DNA of 64,000 nt from CAZYBO01 sp964645205 (GTDB lineage: Bacteria > Pseudomonadota > Alphaproteobacteria > Rickettsiales > SXRF01). The notes beneath the pieces were generated by a model. That model did not search any database. It was not told the origin of the DNA and was given only the letters and a program-made list of their open reading frames with translations. Numbering within the stretch: position 1 is the stretch's first letter; each line of letters opens with the position of its first letter. The stretch is taken from positions 310,001 to 374,000 of the forward strand of contig CAZYBO010000001.1 of NCBI GenBank assembly GCA_964645205.1, in the 5' to 3' direction. A program made the translations under genes and the position numbers. Shown here in pieces: positions 16,100-23,537 of this stretch.

Positions 16100-17188
16100 A
16101 TGAGCAAACCCACCAAGCATATCCTCCTCCTCCCCGGCGACGGTATCGGTCCCGAAGTGGTGGCGGAAACCGTCAAGATCATCAACTGGTTCAGCGCCAA
16201 CGGCAGCACGGCGTTTACTACCAGCACCGCACTCATCGGCGGCGCGGCGTATGACGCCACTGGCACCCCCTTCCCCGATGAAACGCTTGCAGCAGCGAAA
16301 AAAGCCGATGCGATTTTGCTTGGTGCGGTAGGCGGCCCGAAATGGGAGTCACTGCCCATCGCTTCGCGCCCCGAAAAAGGATTGCTCGGCATCCGCAAGG
16401 AGCTTGGATTATTTGCCAACTTACGTCCGGCGGTGTGTTTCGACGCGCTGGCGGATGCATCCACGCTGAAGCACGAAGTGGTGGCGGGGCTGGACATCAT
16501 GATCGTGCGCGAACTCACCGGCGGGATTTATTTCGGCCAGCCGCGCGGCGTGGAAACCCTGCCCGACGGCACGCGCAAGGGCATCAACACCGAAGTCTAC
16601 ACCAGCCCGGAAGTGCAACGCATCGCGCGTGTAGCGTTTGAGCTGGCGGAAAAGCGCGGTGGCCGCGTGTGTTCGGTGGACAAAGCGAACGTGCTGGAAT
16701 GCACCGAAATGTGGCGCGAGGAAGTGGCGAAAGTCCGCGCCGACGATTACCCGCATATCGAATTGACCAACATGTATGTCGATAATGCCGCCATGCAGCT
16801 CGTGCGCAATCCCAAGCAGTTCGACGTGATGGTGACCACCAACATGTTCGGCGACATCCTCTCCGACATCGCGTCCATGCTCACCGGTTCGCTCGGCATG
16901 CTGCCGTCCGCCTCGCTCGGCGCTCCCGGCACACCGGGCGTATACGAGCCCGTGCACGGCTCTGCGCCCGACATCGCGGGCAAATCGCTGGCTAACCCCA
17001 TCGCCACGATTCTGTCGTTCGCTATGATGCTACGCTATTCCTTCGCGCTAAAAACGGAAGCCGATAAGCTGGAGGCGGCCGTAGCGAAAGTCCTGGCGCA
17101 AGGCCTGCGCACCGCCGACATCATGCAACCCGGCATGAAGAAAATATCCACGCAGGAAATGGGCGATGCGGTGGTGAAGGCGTTATAA
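16100..17188 (+). CDS. leuB: 3-Isopropylmalate dehydrogenase
   Basis: NAD-dependent oxidative decarboxylation of 3-isopropylmalate to 2-ketoisocaproate. The 362-residue protein has LLLPGDGIGPEVVAETVK, the substrate-binding RELTGGIYFGQPRG, the metal-site NMFGDILSDIASMLTGSLGM and the NAD-binding EPVHGSAPDIAGKSLANP. Length and start (MSKPTKHILL) are typical. It is monocistronic: the gene upstream is divergent, and a 77-bp palindromic repeat follows immediately after the stop. Confidence 0.98.
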   Translation: MSKPTKHILLLPGDGIGPEVVAETVKIINWFSANGSTAFTTSTALIGGAAYDATGTPFPDETLAAAKKADAILLGAVGGPKWESLPIASRPEKGLLGIRKELGLFANLRPAVCFDALADASTLKHEVVAGLDIMIVRELTGGIYFGQPRGVETLPDGTRKGINTEVYTSPEVQRIARVAFELAEKRGGRVCSVDKANVLECTEMWREEVAKVRADDYPHIELTNMYVDNAAMQLVRNPKQFDVMVTTNMFGDILSDIASMLTGSLGMLPSASLGAPGTPGVYEPVHGSAPDIAGKSLANPIATILSFAMMLRYSFALKTEADKLEAAVAKVLAQGLRTADIMQPGMKKISTQEMGDAVVKAL

Positions 17189-17265
17189 TGTCATCCTGAA
17201 CAAAGTGAAGGATCTAAAGCGCCGCACGCAGAAAGTAAGATCCTTCGCATACGCTCAGGATGACA
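17189..17265. repeat. 77-bp palindromic repeat between leuB and flagellar genes
   Basis: Perfect 11-bp terminal inverted repeats, TGTCATCCTGA and TCAGGATGACA, with a second nested pair, GAAGGATCT and AGATCCTTC, inside. It starts on the base after the leuB stop codon and ends 4 nt before the stop of the convergent gene, so both transcripts end in a strong hairpin; it probably serves as a bidirectional terminator. A shorter copy of the same family lies inside alaS. Confidence 0.85.
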
Positions 17266-17269
17266 TAAA

Positions 17270-17608
17270 CTATTCCTTATCCGTCTCGCCTTTGCGATAC
17301 GCCACGCTCGCGTGGTGATGGTTGGAAATGCTGCGAATGTCGCCGGACATGGCGTCACGCGCCTGACGCATCACCTGCTCCAGCATAGTAAGTGAAGCGA
17401 ACAGTTCCTGCAGGCGTTCGGCATATTTCACGCGCTGGGCGTCGGATAATCCCATCACCTCGTCGCACAATACCTTCACCTGTTCGTCCATGCCGTTGAG
17501 TTCCAGCAACGCGCCCTGCTCCAGCAGGCGATGGCTTTCCTTGATGTACACGGCAATTTCCGCGAACAACGCTTCTGCTTTCTGGTCGGGAGTGGCGTGA
17601 ATATTCAT
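17270..17608 (-). CDS. Small helical protein of the csrA/flagellar operon, FlgN/FliT-like
   Basis: 112 residues, almost wholly alpha-helical (EALFAEIAVYIKESHRLLEQ; YAERLQELFASLTMLEQVMR), the size and shape of flagellar export chaperones such as FlgN or FliT, or a FliS-type bundle. I cannot assign it to one family. It overlaps the FhlB-like gene by 4 nt and is the last gene of the csrA-fhlB operon, facing away from flgBC-fliE. A flagellar or post-transcriptional role is inferred from this position only. Confidence 0.65.
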   Translation of the reverse strand: MNIHATPDQKAEALFAEIAVYIKESHRLLEQGALLELNGMDEQVKVLCDEVMGLSDAQRVKYAERLQELFASLTMLEQVMRQARDAMSGDIRSISNHHHASVAYRKGETDKE

Positions 17609-17916
17609 CGGTTGCCCTTCAGCTTGTCGTTCGTCTTATACACGTAAGACAATATTTCCGCTACCGCCGCGTAAGCCTCGAAAGGAATGGGTGTATCAAT
17701 ATCAAGTTTCGACAGCAGCACGGCAAGGTCTTTATCTTCACGGATTTCAACACCGTGTTCGCGGGCGAGCGCGATGATCTGCTCGGCCATATAGCCCTTG
17801 CCCTTGGCGGAAACCACGGGTGCGGCCATCCTGTCGCGCTCATAGCCTAAAGCTACGGCAAGTTTATTCTTGTCGATAGGTTTGGCGGATTCGGGCGGAT
17901 CATCCTTTTCCGCCAT
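17605..17916 (-). CDS. FhlB-like protein (FlhB C-terminal domain homologue)
   Basis: 103 residues matching the cytoplasmic domain of FlhB/YscU: AVALGYERDRMAAPVVSAKG, AEQIIALAREHGVEIREDKD and PFEAYAAVAEILSYVYK line up with the C-terminal third of the FlhB encoded 4 kb downstream. The NPTH autocleavage motif is absent, as in the stand-alone FhlB/YlqH group. Such proteins can replace or compete with the FlhB cytoplasmic tail in export substrate switching. It overlaps csrA at its start and the helical protein gene at its end. Confidence 0.85.
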   Translation of the reverse strand: MAEKDDPPESAKPIDKNKLAVALGYERDRMAAPVVSAKGKGYMAEQIIALAREHGVEIREDKDLAVLLSKLDIDTPIPFEAYAAVAEILSYVYKTNDKLKGNR

Positions 17917-18163
17917 CGTCCTTACCTTTTGGGGCGGCGTTCATATCAATGGCGAAATCCACGTCGAGCAGCTCCATACCGCCCTGAGCGGCGGCGATGT
18001 TCTGCTCCATAATCTTCTGGTGCAGTTCTTTACGCAGGATGGTGGCTTCTTTCGGAAAAAGAAAACCGAGCTTTACCGTTTTGCCGCGCACTTCGACGAC
18101 GGTCAGCTCGATATTGTTATTGATGATGATTGATTCACCAATTTTTCGAGTTAAATAAAGCAT
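17900..18163 (-). CDS. csrA: Carbon storage regulator CsrA
   Basis: RNA-binding dimer that blocks translation by binding GGA motifs in mRNA leaders. The 87-residue protein starts MLYLTRKIGESIIINNNIEL and continues VVEVRGKTVKLGFLFPKEAT. The core 60 residues are standard; the C-terminal 25 residues, rich in Gly, Lys and Asp, are an extension seen in some alphaproteobacteria. It is divergent from flgB across 146 nt, an arrangement consistent with control of flagellar gene translation by CsrA. Confidence 0.95.
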   Translation of the reverse strand: MLYLTRKIGESIIINNNIELTVVEVRGKTVKLGFLFPKEATILRKELHQKIMEQNIAAAQGGMELLDVDFAIDMNAAPKGKDDGGKG

Positions 18164-18251
18164 TTAAGGCATTTTTCCTTCGGTGCCGACATAGTATCCC
18201 ATTTGCTACTAGTGACGTAAAAACGGAGAAATTGCAATTTTTTATGTAGTT

Positions 18252-18267
18252 TTGGCACGGAAATTGG
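18252..18267 (+). promoter_or_regulatory. Sigma-54-like promoter of the flgB operon
   Basis: TTGGCACGGAAATTGG matches the RpoN consensus YTGGCACG-N4-TTGC with a single mismatch, the last C. The -24 GG and the -12 element are correctly spaced and lie 42 nt before the flgB ATG. In other alphaproteobacteria several flagellar operons are RpoN-dependent with an FlbD-type activator. Prediction from sequence only. Confidence 0.55.
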
Positions 18268-18309
18268 ATTATATTATTTCAGTGAACTAGGCAATATTTG
18301 CAGGGCTGC

Positions 18310-18720
18310 ATGGACTTTTCAACGATACCCGTTTTTAACGTTATGAAAGCCAAGCTGGGCTATATGTCCGCCCGCCAAGCCGTCCTTGCGCAAAATATCG
18401 CGAATGCCGACACCCCCGATTATCAGGCCAAAGACATCGCCTCTCCGGATTTTAAGGGCATGGTGGCAAGCTCGGCACAGAACTTGCCCATGAACGTAAC
18501 GAATGCGAAGCATATCCTGCCCGCATCCGATAAAATGGGATTGATGGCCGAAAAGCGCAAAACTACCTACGAGCGCAATCCCACCGGTAACAACGTGGTG
18601 ATCGAGGAAGAAATGATGAAAGTGGCCGAAAATCAAGCGGAATACCAGAAGGTGTTGAGCCTGTACCGCAAATCGGTCGATCTGTTTAAAACCGCCATCG
18701 GCCGTCCGAGCGGCGGATAA
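18310..18720 (+). CDS. flgB: Flagellar basal-body rod protein FlgB
   Basis: Proximal rod subunit exported by the flagellar type III apparatus. The 136 residues contain the rod N-terminal motif AVLAQNIANADTPDYQAKDI and a C-terminal heptad segment, AENQAEYQKVLSLYRKSVDL, that packs in the rod. The ATG giving MDFSTIPVFN is preferred over a TTG four codons upstream. flgC begins 10 nt later. First gene of flgB-flgC-fliE-fliQ. Confidence 0.95.
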   Translation: MDFSTIPVFNVMKAKLGYMSARQAVLAQNIANADTPDYQAKDIASPDFKGMVASSAQNLPMNVTNAKHILPASDKMGLMAEKRKTTYERNPTGNNVVIEEEMMKVAENQAEYQKVLSLYRKSVDLFKTAIGRPSGG

Positions 18721-18730
18721 GGATTAGTGT

Positions 18731-19138
18731 ATGCAATTATCCGATACGCTTAAAATCTCCGCGGCAGGCATGAAAGCGCAAAGCGACCGCCTGCGCGTCG
18801 TGGCGGAAAATATCGCCAACGCTGAATCCACATCGCAATCTCCCGGCGGCGAACCGTACCGCCGCAAGGTCGTGCTGTTTGAAAACGCGCTGAATAAAGA
18901 GCTGGGCGTGGAGAGCGTGCGTATTTCCAAGCGCGGCTACGACAATTCCGAGTTCCGCAAAAAATTCGACCCCACGCACCCCGCCGCCGACGAACAGGGT
19001 TACGTACTTTATCCTAACGTCAGCACTATCGTGGAAATGATGGACATGCGCGAGGCGCGCCGTGGCTACGAAGCGAACCTCAACGTGGTGGAAGTATCGA
19101 AAGCGATGCTTGCGCGCACGCTGGATTTACTGAGATAA
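18731..19138 (+). CDS. flgC: Flagellar basal-body rod protein FlgC
   Basis: Second proximal rod protein. The 135-residue product shows the rod signature RVVAENIANAESTSQSPGGE, followed by PYRRKVVLFE, the YVLYPNVSTIVEMMDMREAR segment and the C-terminal YEANLNVVEVSKAMLARTLD helix. Normal length. It sits between flgB and fliE with tight spacing in the same operon, as in most alphaproteobacteria. Confidence 0.97.
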   Translation: MQLSDTLKISAAGMKAQSDRLRVVAENIANAESTSQSPGGEPYRRKVVLFENALNKELGVESVRISKRGYDNSEFRKKFDPTHPAADEQGYVLYPNVSTIVEMMDMREARRGYEANLNVVEVSKAMLARTLDLLR

Positions 19139-19154
19139 AAGATAGGATGAACTT

Positions 19155-19478
19155 ATGAGCGTCGCCAACACATTGTCCGCCGTCAACGCCTACCGCAACC
19201 AGCTCAAGATGATGCAGGATGCGAAAGACGCACCCGACGGACAGGATCAGGCGGCCGGCTCATCGTTCGCTGATCTCGTCAAGGGCGCGATCAACGAAAG
19301 TATCGACACGCAATACAATACGGAAGCCATGAAAATGGACGCATTGACCACCGGCAAGGTTGATCTTTCGGATCTCGTCACTGCCGTATCCAATGCAGAG
19401 CTTACGCTCAACACCGTAGTCGCCGTGCGTGACCGCGTGATCAGCGCGTATCAGGATATATTGCGGATGCCGATCTAA
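19155..19478 (+). CDS. fliE: Flagellar hook-basal body complex protein FliE
   Basis: Adapter between MS-ring/export gate and rod. The 107 residues end in the typical FliE pattern DLVTAVSNAELTLNTVVAVR followed by DRVISAYQDILRMPI. The ribosome site AGGATGAAC precedes the start. The N-terminal half is variable, as usual. The next gene, fliQ, is an export-gate subunit, so this operon joins rod assembly to the export apparatus. Confidence 0.95.
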   Translation: MSVANTLSAVNAYRNQLKMMQDAKDAPDGQDQAAGSSFADLVKGAINESIDTQYNTEAMKMDALTTGKVDLSDLVTAVSNAELTLNTVVAVRDRVISAYQDILRMPI

Positions 19479-19540
19479 CCAAATGGGTGACAAACGCAAT
19501 CCGCTCCGCTACGTTCCGAAAAACGGAGGTAGCGTACGTC

Positions 19541-19807
19541 ATGGAATCCACCGAAGTCATTGAAATCGTCCGTGAAGCCATTTATGTGCTGATACTTATC
19601 TCCGCGCCGGTCATGCTTACGGCGCTGATCGTGGGTCTCCTCATCTCCCTCCTGCAGGCGCTCACGCAGATTCAGGAAGCCACCCTCACCTTCGTGCCCA
19701 AGGTCGTCGCCATGCTGCTGATGCTCATCATCGCGCTACCGTTCATGCTGCGCACGCTCACCGACTTTACCCATAAGCTGCAAGACCGCATCGTGCATAT
19801 CGAATAA
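19541..19807 (+). CDS. fliQ: Flagellar export gate protein FliQ
   Basis: Small inner-membrane component of the FliPQR gate. The 88-residue protein has two hydrophobic helices and the family segments APVMLTALIVGLLISLLQAL, TQIQEATLTFVPK and ALPFMLRTLTDFT. The ATG chosen follows an ACGGAGGT ribosome site; an upstream in-frame start would add 18 unrelated residues. The usual next gene, fliR, is displaced by an opposite-strand gene that abuts the fliQ stop with no gap. Confidence 0.96.
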   Translation: MESTEVIEIVREAIYVLILISAPVMLTALIVGLLISLLQALTQIQEATLTFVPKVVAMLLMLIIALPFMLRTLTDFTHKLQDRIVHIE

Positions 19808-20506
19808 TCAGCGCGCGCTGAAATTCCGGCGCATCTCCATCGCCTGCTCGATTTGCTTGCGCACCAGCTCATCCACCTCATGCTTGCCACACGTTTTTTC
19901 GTGGGTCAGCGCTTCCACCATGCCTTGGTGATAGCCGTCGCAGAGCGCTTGCTTGAGCGGCAGTCGCAGGCTGCCGGGGGATGCTTTCAATTCAGCGAGT
20001 TCGTCAGTTGCCCGCAGCCATTTATTGGCATAGTGCAGCGCATTGTCGGGAATGCGGGGGATATCTTCGCGATTAATCCTGTCATGTACCCACTGCTCGC
20101 CTTTTTGTTCCTGCAGCGCGTGGCATTCGCTGAAGGCTTCGCTGAGGCGCACCGTAAGAAGTATGCCGGTAGCTACGCCGATTACGTTATCCGCGGTTGG
20201 TACGCCGCCTGGCGTACTCATAGCGCGCACGATTTTCTCAGCAGTTTGCGCGGGCGATTGCCCCGGCAGGGCAAGTGAGCAAAATTCCGCATGCACGCGC
20301 ATTTTGGGATCGATGGCGGCTTGCGTGATCGCATCGAGTGTCGATTCGTGTTTGTTGCGCAGGAATTCCTTGGCAGCGGCGAATGATACCAGCGCTTGCT
20401 TCTGCCAATCGTCGAGTTTTTTCTGGTCGAGAATATGGGCGATCTCGCAATCGAGCGCGAGGCGGAATTCATCGAGATATGCGCCCTTGAGCGTGGCTTC
20501 GGTCAT
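19808..20506 (-). CDS. Hypothetical protein inserted between fliQ and fliR
   Basis: 232-residue soluble, helical protein that I do not recognise. Segments such as LDEFRLALDCEIAHILDQKK and KHEVDELVRKQIEQAMEMRR suggest a helical bundle; GGVPTADNVIGVATGILLTV is the only hydrophobic stretch. It has five cysteines and no clear catalytic motif. It runs opposite to the flagellar genes, ends exactly where fliQ ends and begins 78 nt before fliR, so it splits what is normally a fliQ-fliR transcript. A later insertion into the flagellar operon is the likely history. Confidence 0.7.
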   Translation of the reverse strand: MTEATLKGAYLDEFRLALDCEIAHILDQKKLDDWQKQALVSFAAAKEFLRNKHESTLDAITQAAIDPKMRVHAEFCSLALPGQSPAQTAEKIVRAMSTPGGVPTADNVIGVATGILLTVRLSEAFSECHALQEQKGEQWVHDRINREDIPRIPDNALHYANKWLRATDELAELKASPGSLRLPLKQALCDGYHQGMVEALTHEKTCGKHEVDELVRKQIEQAMEMRRNFSAR

Positions 20507-20584
20507 GAAATTAACATAAATTAATTCTAGGGTGCCGCCAAGTTAAAACTGTTCATTTTCACCTGCCGGGGATAACATCGGCGC

Positions 20585-21349
20585 ATGTTTGAAACCTTCC
20601 TTGTTGGGCAGCTTTTTGCCTTCCTGCTAGTGTTCTGCCGCCTCGGTTCGGCGCTGATGCTGCTGCCCGGATTCGGGGAAATGTACGTATCCATACGCGT
20701 GCGGCTCTTGCTGGCGTTGGCTTTCAGCTTTGCGCTCACCCCGGTCGTTACTCCGTTGCTGCCTGAGGCGCCATCTTCGGTGTTTTGGGTAATGGCGCTG
20801 GTGTCGGCGGAAATACTCACCGGCGTATTCCTCGGCGGGTTAAGCCGCCTGCTCATTTCCGCGATCCATGTGGCGGGCATGGCGATTGCCTACCAATCCA
20901 GCCTCTTGTCGGCGGTGGTGCCCGACATGGTGCAGGCGCAAACGCAAGGCACGTCTCTGGGCAACTTGCTGGCGATGTGCGCGCTGGTATTGCTGTTCAC
21001 GACCGATTTGCATCATTTGATGCTGAAGGGGCTGAGCGACAGCTACACGCTATTCCTTCCCGGCCATTTCCCGCTGGTGGAGGATTTTGCCAACCACGCT
21101 ACGCAGACGGTCAACAGCGCGTTCCGCATGGCGATGCAGATGGCCGCCCCGCATCTCGTGATCGGGTTGATATTGTTCCTCGGTGCGGGCATCATCTCGC
21201 GCCTGATGCCAAACATCCAGATTTTCTTCCTCATTACCGCGCCGCAGCTTGTACTGAGCTTTTTTATCCTCATGATCGCCTTCAGCGCGATTATGATGTG
21301 GTACATGGAATATTTCAAAGATACGCTGAGTGGGTTTTTATCGCCTTAA
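20585..21349 (+). CDS. fliR: Flagellar export gate protein FliR
   Basis: Inner-membrane component of the FliPQR gate of the flagellar type III secretion system. The 254 residues form about six helices with the family segments FCRLGSALMLLPGFGEMYVS, RVRLLLALAFSFALTPVV and GMAIAYQSSLLSAVVPDMVQ. Normal length. flhB follows after 28 nt. Because of the inserted reverse gene upstream, fliR needs its own promoter in the 78-nt gap; I see no convincing one. Confidence 0.96.
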   Translation: MFETFLVGQLFAFLLVFCRLGSALMLLPGFGEMYVSIRVRLLLALAFSFALTPVVTPLLPEAPSSVFWVMALVSAEILTGVFLGGLSRLLISAIHVAGMAIAYQSSLLSAVVPDMVQAQTQGTSLGNLLAMCALVLLFTTDLHHLMLKGLSDSYTLFLPGHFPLVEDFANHATQTVNSAFRMAMQMAAPHLVIGLILFLGAGIISRLMPNIQIFFLITAPQLVLSFFILMIAFSAIMMWYMEYFKDTLSGFLSP

Positions 21350-21377
21350 AGCCCGTTCAGGGTAAAAAGAAAGCAGC

Positions 21378-22451
21378 ATGGCTGAAGACGATCAGGACAA
21401 AGAAAATAAAACAGAAGAACCTACCCATAAACGCCTTGAGGAGGCGTTTAAAAAAGGGCAGATCGCGCATTCGCGCGAGGTGGGTAGTTTTTTGATGTTG
21501 ATTATGCTGGCGTTCATCATCACTTCGTTTGCGCCTTCGATCATGAAAAATACCAAATACCTGCTGCTGCCCTTCATCGCCTCCCCGCACGATATGCCTG
21601 CTTCCGGTAGGGAGTTCAACCAGTTGCTGAGCAACACGGCACTGGGCACGCTGGGAATTATCATCATCCCGCTGATGGGCTGTGTGGTGGCGGCAATAGC
21701 AGGGAGCTTCGTGCAAAACGGGTTTGTGCTCTCCAGCGAGCCGCTCATGCCAAAACTTAATAAAATCTCCCCGCTGGCAGGGCTGAAGCGCCTATTTTCC
21801 ATGCGCTCGGTGGTGGAGCTTATCAAGGGTATCATCAAGATTATTATCGTCGGCATCGTCGCGTTCATGGCGGTCAAACCTGAGCTGACGCACCTTCGGC
21901 AGTTGCCCAACGCGAGCATGGAAGCGATGCTGATATTCCTTGGCGATCTTGCCTTCAACATGATGCTGGGCGTGATCGTCGCCATGTTTTTCATCGCTAT
22001 TTTCGACGTGCTCTACCAGCGTTTCCAGTTCACGAAATCCCTGCGCATGAGCAAGCAGGAAATAAAAGACGAATACAAACAATCGGAAGGCGATCCCGTC
22101 ATCAAGCAGCGCCTACGCCAATTGCGTATGGAACGCGCGAAAAAACGCATGATGGCCGCGGTGCCCAAAGCCGACGTAGTCATCACCAACCCGACCCACT
22201 TCGCCGTCGCCTTGCAATACGATTCCATCACCATGAAAGCCCCGGTGGTACTGGCAAAGGGGCAGGATTTACTCGCGTTGAAAATGCGTGAAATTGCGGA
22301 AGAACACGATGTCCCCATCGTTGAAAATCCGCCGCTTGCGCGCGCGCTGTTCAGCTCCACGGATGTGGATGAAGAGATTCCCCTCGTCCACTACGAAGCG
22401 GTCGCCAAGGTCATCTCTTACGTTTACCAGCTTAAAGGCAGGAAAAAATAA
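21378..22451 (+). CDS. flhB: Flagellar export switch protein FlhB
   Basis: Controls the switch from rod/hook to filament export. The 357-residue protein has the acidic/basic start KTEEPTHKRLEEAFKKGQIA, four membrane helices, the linker MSKQEIKDEYKQSEGDP and the autocleavage site in VVITNPTHFAVALQYD (cut between Asn and Pro). The C-terminal domain is homologous to the stand-alone FhlB encoded beside csrA. cckA follows 78 nt later, a conserved linkage in alphaproteobacteria. Confidence 0.97.
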   Translation: MAEDDQDKENKTEEPTHKRLEEAFKKGQIAHSREVGSFLMLIMLAFIITSFAPSIMKNTKYLLLPFIASPHDMPASGREFNQLLSNTALGTLGIIIIPLMGCVVAAIAGSFVQNGFVLSSEPLMPKLNKISPLAGLKRLFSMRSVVELIKGIIKIIIVGIVAFMAVKPELTHLRQLPNASMEAMLIFLGDLAFNMMLGVIVAMFFIAIFDVLYQRFQFTKSLRMSKQEIKDEYKQSEGDPVIKQRLRQLRMERAKKRMMAAVPKADVVITNPTHFAVALQYDSITMKAPVVLAKGQDLLALKMREIAEEHDVPIVENPPLARALFSSTDVDEEIPLVHYEAVAKVISYVYQLKGRKK

Positions 22452-22464
22452 TCCGTGTACGATA

Positions 22465-22479
22465 TTAATGGATTTTTAA
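22465..22479 (+). promoter_or_regulatory. CtrA-type binding site upstream of cckA
   Basis: TTAA-TGGATTT-TTAA exactly matches the TTAA-N7-TTAA core of CtrA sites; the base after it is T rather than the preferred C. It lies 50 nt before the cckA start, between flhB and cckA. CckA controls CtrA phosphorylation, so this would close a feedback loop. Direct binding is not shown. Confidence 0.55.
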
Positions 22480-22529
22480 TGCATACCTATTATGTAAGGA
22501 TGAACGTTACATCAACAAGTTGAGTGCCC

Positions 22530-23537
22530 ATGCGAAGCTCGCGCCTTACCGACCTTGACCTGAAATCAACCGGAGCGCAGGATTTTATCATCCGCAAGCG
22601 CACACTCTCCGTCCTCCATATCCTGATTATTTTCCTGAGCATCCAGCTCATCGTCATAAGCGTCACCGTGGCGGTGATCGACAAATACATGCTGGTCATC
22701 ATGCTGGTGCTGCTCATGTCCATTGTAAGCTGGTACATGGTGATGCAGACGCAACGCAACCGCGACCTCCTGCTTGCCACCGAATTTCAGAACGCGCTGT
22801 TCGCTTCCGCGCTCGGCATGAATCATAAGTTCTGCATCATCATCAAGCGCGACGGCAGCATCGTCTATTATGACCGCTCGTTCCAAGACATGTTCCCCGA
22901 CTTTATGCGCCAGCCCCGCCGTGCTATCGACGTGCTGCTGGAGCAAGGCAAAGTCTCCCGCGAGGATAGCGATAAGATTTTCTCCGTTATCGAACGCGGC
23001 ACCTATGAAAGCGTGATTCTTGAAATTCGCTGCGCCAATAATCTCTATGTAAAAATCGTTCTTTCTATCGAGCCGATTATGCGTCCCAGCGGGTTTATCC
23101 TGCTGCGCGGCCGCGAGTTTATCGAATCGCGTTCCAGCGATGCGGCGGCAAGCCGTGTTGCCAACCTGAATCCTTCTTCGCTCGCGCTGTTCTCCAGCGT
23201 GATGGATACGATGGATGCGGGCGTATACATGACCGCACCCGACGGCTCGCTGTCCTATGTCAACGCCGTACTGGAACATTGGCTCGGCTACAATGACGGT
23301 GAAATCACCGCCAGCACCCTCGCACTCAAAGATATAGTGATGCAGGACACACGCGCCACCTCCAGCGAACCGGATAATTTTGAGGGCGACGTTACCTTCC
23401 GTCGCAAGAACGGTTCCCATGTAAAATTCAATATCAGTCAGAAAGTCATGCGTGACGACGGTAACAAAGTCGTCGGCTGCACCGCCGTTGTGCATCAGAT
23501 TCAGGATGGCTCCGACGAAAAAAAAAAGATCTGGTGA
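22530..23537 (+). CDS. cckA: Cell-cycle histidine kinase CckA, N-terminal part (TM and PAS domains)
   Basis: Encodes the sensor half of CckA in the zero frame: two transmembrane helices near residues 26-70 (SVLHILIIFLSIQLIVISVT), a short cytoplasmic link and two PAS domains, the second containing MDAGVYMTAPDGSLSYVNAV and HWLGYNDGEI. The frame ends at ...SDEKKKIW, directly after a run of ten A. The kinase half continues in the -1 frame, so full-length CckA (about 860 residues) needs one added A or a -1 shift. The ATG start is used; a GTG two codons upstream is the alternative. A CtrA-type box lies upstream. Confidence 0.88.
   Translation: MRSSRLTDLDLKSTGAQDFIIRKRTLSVLHILIIFLSIQLIVISVTVAVIDKYMLVIMLVLLMSIVSWYMVMQTQRNRDLLLATEFQNALFASALGMNHKFCIIIKRDGSIVYYDRSFQDMFPDFMRQPRRAIDVLLEQGKVSREDSDKIFSVIERGTYESVILEIRCANNLYVKIVLSIEPIMRPSGFILLRGREFIESRSSDAAASRVANLNPSSLALFSSVMDTMDAGVYMTAPDGSLSYVNAVLEHWLGYNDGEITASTLALKDIVMQDTRATSSEPDNFEGDVTFRRKNGSHVKFNISQKVMRDDGNKVVGCTAVVHQIQDGSDEKKKIW
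23518..23528 (+). other. A10-G slippery tract joining the two cckA frames
   Basis: In the zero frame the codons are GAA AAA AAA AAG ATC TGG TGA. The sequence A-AAA-AAG is the same slippery heptamer used for -1 frameshifting in E. coli dnaX. A -1 shift gives KKK-DLVIHASGRN and continues into the third PAS domain. AGGA lies 15 nt upstream of the heptamer; no strong downstream hairpin is evident by eye. Transcriptional slippage at A10 or a sequencing error would look the same. Confidence 0.6.

Noticed and set aside
20535..20580. AAAACTGT upstream of fliR as another Pho box
   Set aside because: The second 7-bp half-site is missing at 11-bp spacing, and the distance to any -10 does not match the other sites.
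20507..20584. Possible CtrA site between the reverse orphan and fliR (TTAA, 6-nt spacer, TTAA)
   Set aside because: The spacer is 6 nt, not 7, so the half-sites are out of register for CtrA.
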